DNA from: UBA8437 sp964646205
GTDB lineage: Bacteria > Planctomycetota > Planctomycetia > Planctomycetales > Planctomycetaceae
Reading direction: 5' to 3'
Assembly (NCBI GenBank): GCA_964646205.1
Contig: CAZYAZ010000028.1
Span: forward strand, 1-64,000
Length of the DNA stretch: 64,000 nucleotides
Below are positions 8,181 to 16,072 of the stretch, one piece after another. The position numbers were made by a program, and so were the translations under genes. Each line of letters opens with the position of its first letter. Positions within the stretch are counted from its first letter, which is position 1. Under the pieces are notes generated by a model. It saw only the letters and a list, made by a program, of their open reading frames with translations. It did no database searches and was not told the DNA's origin.

Positions 8181-9146
8181 CTAGTAGGTGACGTAGACGT
8201 CTTCGAGGCATTCAGCCGGATCGGGCAATGGACTCGATTCGGCAAACGCCACCGCATCGACGACGGCCGTCTCGGCCTCGCGATCGATGGCGTCGAGTTC
8301 CTCGGAATCGAGCAGTCCGCCTTCGAGGACGACCGATCGGAACCGTTCCAGGCAGTCCTGCGAGCGATAGTGAGCCTCTTCGTCGCGGGTGCGGTACTTG
8401 ATCTCGTCCCCTTCGAAGTGTCCGTAGTAGCGGTAGGTCTGGCATTCCAGCAGCGTGGGGCCTTCACCATCGCGTGCCCGGCGGAAGGCCTCACCGGCCG
8501 CCTCGTAGACGGCAAACACGTCCTGGCCATCGACGACGATGCCGGGCATCCCAAAGGCGGTGCCACGGCCGGCGATATCGGGGCCGCCGATCGAATAATC
8601 GGTCGAGGTGGTTTCGGCGTAGCGGTTGTTCTCGCAGATGAAGACCACCGGCAGTTTCCAGACGGCCGCCAGGTTCAGCGATTCGGCGGTGGTGCCCTGG
8701 TTGGATCCACCGTCACCGAAGAAGCAGGCGGTGGCCTGTCGTGAGCCGCGAATGCGTCCGGAAAGCGCGGCTCCACAGGCCAGGGGCGGTCCACCCCCGA
8801 CGATGCCATTGGCACCGAGCATTCCGCGATCGACGTCGGCGATGTGCATCGAACCGCCCTTGCCCTTACAGCAACCGGCCGCCTTGCCGCGGATCTCGGC
8901 CATCATCGGGTTGATCTCGACACCCTTGGCAATGCAATGGCCGTGGCCGCGGTGAGTGCTGGTGATGAAGTCGTCGTCGTCCATGTGGGCACACACGCCG
9001 ACGGCGATCGCCTCCTCGCCGGCGTAGAGGTGCACGAAGCCGGGGATCAGTCCGGCGGCAAAATCGGCGTGCAACTGGTTTTCGAATTCGCGGATCTGTC
9101 GCATCCGCTGGTACATCCAGAGCAGCTTGTCACGGTCGAGGTCCAC
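8181..9146 (-). CDS. acoA: Acetoin/2-oxoacid dehydrogenase E1 component, alpha subunit
   Basis: A 321-residue E1 alpha subunit. The TPP/Mg motif is complete: GDGGSNQG followed about 20 residues later by ICENN. Other family marks are MYQRMRQIREFE, HLYAGEEAIAVG, THRGHGH and GKGGSMHIAD. I use the GTG at 9146 (reading DLDRDKLL), which has GGGAG seven bases upstream; a GTG at 9215 would add 23 unconserved residues. It is the first gene of the minus-strand run and is separated from the DUF1501 gene upstream by about 90 bases, so the operon promoter should lie in 9147-9234. No E3 lipoamide dehydrogenase gene is in the window, so E3 is presumably shared with another complex. Confidence 0.88.
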   Translation of the reverse strand: MDLDRDKLLWMYQRMRQIREFENQLHADFAAGLIPGFVHLYAGEEAIAVGVCAHMDDDDFITSTHRGHGHCIAKGVEINPMMAEIRGKAAGCCKGKGGSMHIADVDRGMLGANGIVGGGPPLACGAALSGRIRGSRQATACFFGDGGSNQGTTAESLNLAAVWKLPVVFICENNRYAETTSTDYSIGGPDIAGRGTAFGMPGIVVDGQDVFAVYEAAGEAFRRARDGEGPTLLECQTYRYYGHFEGDEIKYRTRDEEAHYRSQDCLERFRSVVLEGGLLDSEELDAIDREAETAVVDAVAFAESSPLPDPAECLEDVYVTY

Positions 9147-9234
9147 GGTGTGGCTCCCGGAAGGCCTGGTGGAGAGAAACTCAGGCCTGTTTTGTACGCT
9201 CGTCAAGCCGCACACTCAAGCGCGTGAGCGATTG

Positions 9235-10662
9235 CTAGGCAATCACTTCCCAGGCTGGCTCGCCACCATGCGCGATGTGAATCGGGCGGCCCTGCAGGTC
9301 GTTGACCGTCAGCGTCGGGTCAACGCCCAGTTGCTGGTAGATGGTTGCGGCCATGTCTCCAGCCGAAACGGGACGATCGACCGGGTAGGCGGCCTGCTTG
9401 TCGGTTTTTCCGAGTACCACTCCCGGCCTGGTGCCACCGCCGGCCAGGACGACGAAGCCGCACTGTGGCCAATGGTCGCGACCGGCCTTGCCGTTGATCC
9501 TCGGCGTGCGGCCCATCTCGCCCATCAGCACCACCAGGGTCGTTTTGAGCAACCCGCGCTGGTCGAGGTCGTCGACCAGCGTGGTGAACATCTGGTCGAG
9601 AATGGGCAGGTGGTGGCGACACATGTTGAAGTTGTTGGCGTGCAGATCCCAGTGGTTTCCGCTGTCGGCTTCTTCCCAGTTCACGCTCACGAAGGTCGAA
9701 CCGGCTTCGACCAGCCGGCGAGCGACCAGGCAACTGTTGGCCCAGACGGTGTTGCCGTACCGGGTTCGTGTCTCGGTGGACTCTTTGGAGAGATCGAATG
9801 CGGCGCGTGTGCGGGGCGAGGTGAGCAGGCGAAAGACCTGTTGCTGGAATTCCGAGAGACTCTCGGCGGCACGGCTACGGTCGATGCGACTGAGTTTCTC
9901 GTCAAACTGGGCCAGGAGCGACTTTCGTTTCTGGAGCCGATTGGCGGTCACGGCCGGCAATTCATCCAGCGAGGGCAGCAGGGGTTCACCCAGGGCAGGC
10001 ACCGGCTTGTAGAACTCGCCCTTGCCGCCAAATTTCTTGTCCCAGACGGTAAACAGTGGGTCGTAACTGGTCCCGAGATATCCTCCATAGGGACCGGCCC
10101 GCCGCAGTCCCTGCGAGAAGCCCGGGAAGGCGGGCATGATCACGTACGGTGGGACGTCGTCGCGACCAAGGCCGAAGTGACGTGCGACCGACATCATGCT
10201 CGGGTGGTCCGACTTCTTGGCGAAGTAATTCTCGCGGTCGCTGCCACCGTCGAAGCCGGTCAGGACGTTGTAGGGATTGTGGCTGTTGTACCTGTGCGAG
10301 TAGGTGCGGATCAGCGTCAGCCGGTCCATCATCGCCGCGGTCCTGGGCAACAACTCACAGACGTGCAGGCCGGGGACCCGGCTGGCAATTGGCTGGAATT
10401 CTCCGCGGACGCTCGAGGGTGCTTCGGGCTTGAGATCGAAAGTGTCCTGGTGTGGTGGTCCGCCAAAGAGATTGATCAGGATGACCGACTTGGCCTTGCC
10501 CTCGAACGTGGGGCGTCCGTCGTCGGATTGTTGTCCGGCGGCGTGCAGAAGCGTGGGAAGTGAGACTCCCGAGAACAGGCTCAGTCCGCCGACCCGAATG
10601 GCCTCGCGGCGAGTCAATCCGTCGCAAACGGTGCGACCGCGTCCCAAAACCCTGAGCATCAT
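9235..10662 (-). CDS. DUF1501 family exported protein
   Basis: A 475-residue protein of typical DUF1501 length. The N-terminus contains LTRREAIRVGGLSLF, a twin-arginine-like export signal, followed by the core SVILINLFGGPPHQDTFDLKPEAP, VLMGEMGRTPRINGKAGRDHW and GGTRPGVVLGKTDKQ. The family has a sulfatase/phosphatase-like fold and is exported; its substrate is unknown. Two adjacent ATGs start the gene (10662 and 10659), with GGGAG a few bases upstream. It lies 88 bases upstream of the E1 alpha start in the same direction but has no obvious metabolic link to that operon. Confidence 0.85.
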   Translation of the reverse strand: MMLRVLGRGRTVCDGLTRREAIRVGGLSLFSGVSLPTLLHAAGQQSDDGRPTFEGKAKSVILINLFGGPPHQDTFDLKPEAPSSVRGEFQPIASRVPGLHVCELLPRTAAMMDRLTLIRTYSHRYNSHNPYNVLTGFDGGSDRENYFAKKSDHPSMMSVARHFGLGRDDVPPYVIMPAFPGFSQGLRRAGPYGGYLGTSYDPLFTVWDKKFGGKGEFYKPVPALGEPLLPSLDELPAVTANRLQKRKSLLAQFDEKLSRIDRSRAAESLSEFQQQVFRLLTSPRTRAAFDLSKESTETRTRYGNTVWANSCLVARRLVEAGSTFVSVNWEEADSGNHWDLHANNFNMCRHHLPILDQMFTTLVDDLDQRGLLKTTLVVLMGEMGRTPRINGKAGRDHWPQCGFVVLAGGGTRPGVVLGKTDKQAAYPVDRPVSAGDMAATIYQQLGVDPTLTVNDLQGRPIHIAHGGEPAWEVIA

Positions 10663-10758
10663 TTTCTCCCGTTGGCCTGGTCGGGACGAATCATCGTCCA
10701 GAACCAGTATCGTCCTAGCATACCATGTCGGGCCATGTCATCTGGAATCAGAGTGGTG

Positions 10759-11943
10759 TCAGACGTTGTCGGGCTGACCGGGGTCGCTCCCGCGTTCGAG
10801 TTTCTCGGACAGTTGGTCGATCCGCTGGGACAGTTCTTCCTGGAGTTTCTCCAATTCCTCGGATTGTTCACCGACGAACAGGGATGTCAATGTCGCGGTG
10901 AACACACCGATCAACACCATCCCGGTAATGACCAGGATCGCGGTGAGGATTTGTCCTCCCGCACTTTCGGGATTATGGATGTCGCCAAATCCTCCGGTGA
11001 CCACCGTGGTGAAACTCCACCAGAGAGCCAGTGGGTAGGAGGACACGGCGTTCGTGTTGTCGTCCGGAGCCGATGACGTTTCGCCAGCGGAGGTCGTGGC
11101 GTCCGGGTTCGTAACGGATGTCGTGCCTTCGATCTGGTAGACCAGCAGGGCGCCCAGCAATGTGACCACGATGGCCCACCGCAGAGTTCGCTTCATCAGC
11201 TTCACGTCGATCACGTCCTGCAACTTGTCCATGCCGCGCCAGAGCAGGAAGAACAGTCGCAGGAACCTGAAGAACTTGATGACGCGGGCAAAGCGAGCGA
11301 ACCGTGCCAGTCGTGCCAGGCGTCCGAACCGGGCCAGTTGAGCCTCGCCGGGAATCGGGATGGATGTCACGAAGTCGACCCAGTGGTGTTTCCAGACGAA
11401 CTTCTTGGATTCCGCGCACGAGAGTCTGAAAAAAAACTCGGCCATGAAGACCACGCAACAGGCCGCGTCCACCAAGAAGATGTTGGCGCCGGAGAGCCAT
11501 TCGGGCCGTTCCGAATCGGGGCCGGCAAGGCTGTCGTAGCCCAGCAGTCCGAGGACCAGCACGATCAAGATCATGATGATCGTCTCGAGCGTGATCAGTG
11601 CCCCGCGAGAGCCGAGCTTGGCGATCATGTTGTCGCGCACGATCCTCGGCTGGATGGCGTTCTCCAGCTTGCCGTCCAGTTCCTCCAGCGACTCCATTTC
11701 CCTGCGGAGGTTTGCAGCCTGACGCTTGACCCGTTGCAGGATGTCGGGATTGGCCGTTTCCAGTGCGTGCTGGGCAGATGCTTCATGCTCGAGGCCACGG
11801 GCGACCAGCCCGGCGTAGTTGTCGCGGACCGTTGCCTGCATACGTTGCAGGGTCTCGATTGAAACCGCATCCGGGCGGATTGCTTCCAGCCGTGCCAACG
11901 TGTCCTGCAGTTGGGCGTGGGCCGAGTTGGATTGTCTTGCCAT
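10759..11943 (-). CDS. Voltage-gated-like potassium channel with N-terminal coiled coil
   Basis: A 394-residue ion channel. Residues 1-105 are soluble and mostly helical. Membrane segments follow at ~125-145 (S1), ~158-182 (S2), ~190-204 (S3), an S4-like helix at ~205-232 with Arg or Lys every third residue (LARFGRLARLARFARFARVIK), S5 at ~256-272, and S6 at ~338-362. The pore loop holds TTVVTGGFGD at 322-330, so the filter is T-G-G-F-G-D rather than the canonical T-V-G-Y-G-D. A C-terminal coiled coil (GEQSEELEKLQEEL) lies at ~363-385. The ATG at 11943 is preferred over a GTG at 12078, which would run far into the divergent promoter region. Regulation and ion selectivity cannot be read directly. 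Confidence 0.82.
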   Translation of the reverse strand: MARQSNSAHAQLQDTLARLEAIRPDAVSIETLQRMQATVRDNYAGLVARGLEHEASAQHALETANPDILQRVKRQAANLRREMESLEELDGKLENAIQPRIVRDNMIAKLGSRGALITLETIIMILIVLVLGLLGYDSLAGPDSERPEWLSGANIFLVDAACCVVFMAEFFFRLSCAESKKFVWKHHWVDFVTSIPIPGEAQLARFGRLARLARFARFARVIKFFRFLRLFFLLWRGMDKLQDVIDVKLMKRTLRWAIVVTLLGALLVYQIEGTTSVTNPDATTSAGETSSAPDDNTNAVSSYPLALWWSFTTVVTGGFGDIHNPESAGGQILTAILVITGMVLIGVFTATLTSLFVGEQSEELEKLQEELSQRIDQLSEKLERGSDPGQPDNV

Positions 11944-12156
11944 GGGTGGCAGTATATCGGGTGTGGTTTGATCGATGCCAATTCGAGGTGGGATTTTGCG
12001 GGCTACGCGGGTTGTGGGTCGCTGCCACGGAGTGAGTCGCCGGGAAACTTCCAGAATCGAAAGTGCCCGGTGGGTCACCTGGGAATGAACTCCTTAGAAT
12101 CGAAGTTCGAACCAATCGGGCTTCAACGAGACCGGTTCAGTTTTTGGGGTAAGCAG
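11944..12156. promoter_or_regulatory. Divergent intergenic region between channel and BrkB-like genes
   Basis: These 213 bases separate two divergently transcribed membrane-protein genes and must contain both promoters if the chosen starts are right. GGGG about eight bases before the ATG at 12157 is the likely ribosome site of the plus-strand gene. I see no convincing sigma-70 pair and no strong palindrome. Confidence 0.4.
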
Positions 12157-13506
12157 ATGTTGCGTGACCGACTGGAATCTCTACTGGGGGTGTTGCGACG
12201 GGTAGTGACGCAACCTCTCAGTGAACTCAATCGCTGGCAGCGTGCCGTTCGTTTTGGCTATGAATTGGGACGTGTCGGTGCCCGCCAGTTGAGGCACGAC
12301 CGTGCCCAGCAGATGGCTGCCGCGCTGTCCTACGGGACCCTGTTCAGCCTGTTGCCCGTGCTGGTGGTGGCCACGCTGCTGGTCAAGGGACTGATCGGCG
12401 TCGACCAGTTCCTGGGAATGGCAGAAGAACTGTTGGCCAAGATCGGGCTCGACACAATCCGCGTCATCCCCACCGGTGGAGTCAGCCAGGAATCTCAAAC
12501 GATGAGCACCTGGCTCAGGGACCTGTTCGGCCAGGCCGCGGCGGTGGACCTGGCAGCGATCCACTGGATCGGTGTCGCCATCATGCTCTATGCGGCACTG
12601 TCGCTGATGGTCACGATCGAGAATTGCATGAACGTGATCGTCCGGGCTCCGGTGGGGCGGCGTTGGACCCGTCGCATTCCGCTGTACTGGTTCGTGCTGA
12701 CAGTCAGTCCCCTGGCGGTGGTCGTCTGGTACTACGTCGACAATCGCTTCGACACGTGGATGGTCGCGGTCGAGGCCTGGACGTGGTTGACCTACACGAC
12801 CGCCCTGGTCTGGAACTTGTTTGTCGCGTGGTTGCTGATGCTGGCGGTGTACATGCTGGTCCCGAGCAGTCAGCCGGAACTGAAGCCGGCAATGGCCGGT
12901 GCGTCGGTCTCGGCCATTCTCCTGGTCCTGGGCCTGCGAGGCCTGGGGGTGTACCTCAATTACGGCTTCATGGTTGGTCAACTCTACGGATCATTGGGCC
13001 TGATTCCGCTGTTTATGATCTGGGTCTACCTGATGTGGCTGGCGGTGCTGTTCGGACTGGAGGTTGCTGCAATTCTGGAGGCTCTGCCCGGCAGGCAACT
13101 CGAGGAACTGGAACGGGAACGCAAGTCCGAATCCCTGGTGGATCCGGCGGCGGTTGTGGCCGTGATGGAAGTGATTGGTCAGCGTTTTGCTGCGGGACAG
13201 CCGACCACGCTGGTGCAGGTGTGCGAGCAGACCGGGTTGCCCGAGCAGGCCGCCTCGCGGATGTTCTCGGGGCTGGTGCTGGAGAACCTGTTGCACCGGC
13301 TCGATGGCCCCACCGACACGGTGGCCCTGTCGAGACCGCCCGAGAGTATCACCGGCGTGGAGTTGCTCGAGGTGGCTTTTCGCCTGGTCGATTCGGGGCA
13401 ACCCGCCACGGGATCCAGGTTGCTGGACCGACTTCGCCAGGTGCAACGGGACCTGGTCGCCACGACGACGCTGGCGGGCCTGGTCGAACAGCGACAGCCT
13501 GGCTGA
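12157..13506 (+). CDS. YihY/BrkB family inner-membrane protein
   Basis: A 449-residue protein. After a basic cytoplasmic start, the family signature QMAAALSYGTLFSLLPVLVV opens the first of about six transmembrane helices (others at nt ~12540-12640, 12690-12740, 12790-12860, 12890-12960 and 12990-13070), with GLIPLFMIWVYLMWLAVLFG closing the core. The family was once called ribonuclease BN, which is now regarded as wrong; its transport role is unsettled. Residues ~310-449 form a C-terminal cytoplasmic extension that reads like a winged-helix domain (TLVQVCEQTGLPEQAASRMF), a feature shared by longer members. The ATG at 12157 starts MLRDRLESLL; longer frames upstream lack support. Confidence 0.85.
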   Translation: MLRDRLESLLGVLRRVVTQPLSELNRWQRAVRFGYELGRVGARQLRHDRAQQMAAALSYGTLFSLLPVLVVATLLVKGLIGVDQFLGMAEELLAKIGLDTIRVIPTGGVSQESQTMSTWLRDLFGQAAAVDLAAIHWIGVAIMLYAALSLMVTIENCMNVIVRAPVGRRWTRRIPLYWFVLTVSPLAVVVWYYVDNRFDTWMVAVEAWTWLTYTTALVWNLFVAWLLMLAVYMLVPSSQPELKPAMAGASVSAILLVLGLRGLGVYLNYGFMVGQLYGSLGLIPLFMIWVYLMWLAVLFGLEVAAILEALPGRQLEELERERKSESLVDPAAVVAVMEVIGQRFAAGQPTTLVQVCEQTGLPEQAASRMFSGLVLENLLHRLDGPTDTVALSRPPESITGVELLEVAFRLVDSGQPATGSRLLDRLRQVQRDLVATTTLAGLVEQRQPG

Positions 13507-13524
13507 CGAGGTCGTTTCGGGGCG

Positions 13525-14628
13525 TCACAACGTGATGCCTGGCCCAAATCCGATCGCGTCGGGAACCTCGAGACAACCGTCCACATATTCGGGTGGCTGA
13601 GTCAGGACGTCCTCGGCATACAGGCCGGGACCCACGAGATCGCTGGCCAGTGTCAGTCCCTGGATCGAGGCGGCCAACTGGATCTGAGCCAGCGTGCCGG
13701 GACCCATCTCGACGGTGCTTCCCAGCAGCAATCCGACACCGGCGGTCTCGGCGAGGGTCGCGATCTGCCGTGCCGGAAAGATTCCACCACATCCGGTCGT
13801 GGCGATGTTGAAGACGTCGAGTGAATCGTGGCGGATGTATTCCAATGCATCCCGGGTGGTCATCACGTGTTCAATCAGTTTTACATCGACCTCGCGGCGG
13901 ACGGCCGCGATCTCGGCCGGATCACGGCCACCCACGGGGGTTTCGACTCCATCCAGGTCAAACCGGGCCAGCCGTTGAATGTTGGCGACCGCCTGGTCGC
14001 GGTTCCAGCCCCCGTTGGGATCGATCTTGATGCTCGCGTTGGGTCCGGCCGTCTCTCGCATCACGGCCAGTCGTTGTTCATCCAGGTCGATGTCGACACC
14101 GACTTTCAGCTTGAATGCCGTGAATCCCTCGGCACACTTCTCGGAGATTTCGTCTCGCAGCAACTGCAGGTCGTCGCGAATGAAGGCGACCCAGGAGATG
14201 TGGATTCGGTCCCGCCACTGTCCACCGAGCAGCCGGCAGACCGGGAGGTTGGTGGACTGGCTTGCCAGGTCGTAGCAGGTCATGTCGAGGCCGGCCCGGG
14301 TCAGGCGGTTCAGTGATGAGCCCCTGGGATCCTCAGGATCGGGCAACGATCGGGCCCACTCGTCGTGGTGCCGTGCGATGTCCACGGGATCCCGGCCGAT
14401 CAGCGACGACGCAACCTGTTCCCGCCAGTGGTCCAGGTCCGGAACCTCGTCGGGTTCGATGTCAGAGATTTCACCCCAGCCAACAAGTCCACTGCCGGTG
14501 GTGGCACGGATGAAGAGGAACGGTGATGCCTCGACCATCTCGCGGGCACCACCACCTTCCTGGGCGATTTGCGTGGCGTAGCGACGTCGGACGTCAAAAG
14601 GGATCAGTTCGACAGCGGTGATTGTCAT
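13525..14628 (-). CDS. Enolase-superfamily enzyme, muconate-lactonizing subgroup-like
   Basis: A 367-residue protein with N-terminal capping domain and barrel. Catalytic parts visible are FKLKVG (the K-x-K pair), IKIDPNGGW (Asp ligand), GVETPVGG (Glu ligand) and KLIEHV (third ligand). The C-terminal strand GSTVEMGPGTLAQIQLAAS resembles the muconate cycloisomerase/dipeptide epimerase subgroup. At the position where that subgroup has a second catalytic Lys after strand 6, the sequence reads NIATTGCGG, with no Lys. The start ATG overlaps the stop of the sulfatase gene by four bases (14625-14628), which implies translational coupling. The reaction could be a dehydration, racemisation or cycloisomerisation; context suggests an acid released during glycan breakdown. 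Confidence 0.82.
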   Translation of the reverse strand: MTITAVELIPFDVRRRYATQIAQEGGGAREMVEASPFLFIRATTGSGLVGWGEISDIEPDEVPDLDHWREQVASSLIGRDPVDIARHHDEWARSLPDPEDPRGSSLNRLTRAGLDMTCYDLASQSTNLPVCRLLGGQWRDRIHISWVAFIRDDLQLLRDEISEKCAEGFTAFKLKVGVDIDLDEQRLAVMRETAGPNASIKIDPNGGWNRDQAVANIQRLARFDLDGVETPVGGRDPAEIAAVRREVDVKLIEHVMTTRDALEYIRHDSLDVFNIATTGCGGIFPARQIATLAETAGVGLLLGSTVEMGPGTLAQIQLAASIQGLTLASDLVGPGLYAEDVLTQPPEYVDGCLEVPDAIGFGPGITL

Positions 14629-16052
14629 GGGCCTTTCCGTTCCGTGCTGGTTGGCATCGGTGCCTTGACGCGTGTCCGCCAGTCGACCAACAGGGCGTGA
14701 AGACGTTTGGCGACTTCAGGCTCGGTGTCGGCGAGATTCCTGGTTTCGCCGATGTCGCGGCCCGTGTGAAACAACTCCAGTCGATCGTCTTCGAAGAATT
14801 CGATCAGTTTCCAGTCACCTTGACGGATGGCGGATGCCGGCGTGGTTCGCCAGTGGCCCCTGCGTCCGTAGGCCTCGAGGTAGCCGGGAAAGTGCCAGAA
14901 CAACGAGCGTTCCGGTAGTTCTTTTCCGTCGAGCAGATCGACAAAACTGATGCCATCGCGAATTTGCTTGAGTGGTAGCTTGGCCTTGGCGACCTCGGCC
15001 AACGTGGGAAGGAAGTCAACGGTGATCACGGGTGTCCTGGTGATCGAGCCGGCACGGGTGTGACCGGGCCACCGGGCAATCATCGGCACACGGATGCCGC
15101 CCTCGTAGAGCATGCCCTTGCCTCCCTTCAGCGGCGCGTTGTCGGTGATGCCGTTGGGAAGTTGTTTGTTGGCCGAGCGGTAGCCACCCAGGCCTCCGTT
15201 GTCGGAGGTGAAAATGACCAGTGTCTGCTTGGTGATCTTCATCTCGTCCAGAGCGGACAGAACTCGTCCGACACCACTGTCCATAGTCTCGACCATCGCG
15301 GCGTACTTGGGATTGTTGTGTCCGGCGACGGTTGGCCGCTTGGCGTATTCGGCGGCGAGTGCGGGCTTGGCCTGGATGGGGGTGTGGACGGCATAGAAGG
15401 GCAGGTAGATGAACAACGGCTTGTTGGGATGTGTCCGGACGTGTCCGCGAATCACGTTGGCTGCCTCGGTGCTGAGCCGGTCGGTGAGATGTTCGCCCTG
15501 GGGGCCATTTTCGAGTTGTGGGTTGCGATAGGGCGAGAAGTAACCACCACGGGGTGACCCGGTCCGGTTGCCGCCGAAGTTGATGTCGAATCCCTGCTGC
15601 CTGGGGCCAGCCATCGGTGGTGACCCCAGGTGCCACTTGCCGAAATGGGCGGTCGCGTACCCGGCATCGTGTAGCGTTTCGGCCAGTGTGACGATCTTTG
15701 TGTCGAGCACGGTCTGGTTTCTGGCGGGCACCAGTTTGCGGAGGGCGGCCTTGCCGCGGGCCCCGCTGCCAACGGTGTAGATTCCGTGCCGAGGAGAATA
15801 CTGGCCGCTCATCAGGCAGGCGCGGGTCGGGGCGCAGTTGGGGCCGCAGGTGTATGTCGCGGTGAATCGCAGGCCGGATTTTGCGAGCCGGTCCAGGTTC
15901 GGGGTTTGATAGTAATCGCTGCCGAAGCAGGCCAGGTCGGTCCAGCCCAGGTCATCCGCGACGATGAGCACAATATGGGGAGGGGCGGATCGGACCGGTG
16001 AAGCCAGGACGGCCAGCAGAAACAGGAACGGGGGAATGTGGCGTGAAGACAT
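14625..16052 (-). CDS. Exported type I sulfatase
   Basis: A 475-residue formylglycine sulfatase. A signal peptide (FLFLLAVLASPVRSAPP) is followed by the N-terminal metal motif VLIVADDLGW, the activation motif C-A-P-T-R within PNCAPTRACLMSG (Cys converted to formylglycine), HFGKWHLG, and IFTSDNGGLGG with Asp/Asn metal ligands. It hydrolyses sulfate esters, most often on polysaccharides in this phylum. The ATG at 16052 begins MSSRHIPPF; a GTG further upstream lies inside the neighbouring gene. It is 20 bases downstream of the sialidase-like gene and overlaps the enolase-superfamily gene by four bases, so the three form a likely operon for a sulfated glycan. Maturation needs an anaerobic or FGE-type activator not seen here. 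Confidence 0.9.
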   Translation of the reverse strand: MSSRHIPPFLFLLAVLASPVRSAPPHIVLIVADDLGWTDLACFGSDYYQTPNLDRLAKSGLRFTATYTCGPNCAPTRACLMSGQYSPRHGIYTVGSGARGKAALRKLVPARNQTVLDTKIVTLAETLHDAGYATAHFGKWHLGSPPMAGPRQQGFDINFGGNRTGSPRGGYFSPYRNPQLENGPQGEHLTDRLSTEAANVIRGHVRTHPNKPLFIYLPFYAVHTPIQAKPALAAEYAKRPTVAGHNNPKYAAMVETMDSGVGRVLSALDEMKITKQTLVIFTSDNGGLGGYRSANKQLPNGITDNAPLKGGKGMLYEGGIRVPMIARWPGHTRAGSITRTPVITVDFLPTLAEVAKAKLPLKQIRDGISFVDLLDGKELPERSLFWHFPGYLEAYGRRGHWRTTPASAIRQGDWKLIEFFEDDRLELFHTGRDIGETRNLADTEPEVAKRLHALLVDWRTRVKAPMPTSTERKGP

Positions 16053-16072
16053 GGGGGTCCCGGTTGGTGAGT

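Noticed and set aside
10672..11076. Plus-strand frame near the channel gene's 3' end
   Set aside because: It runs antisense to the conserved pore and C-terminal coiled-coil codons of the potassium-channel-like gene.
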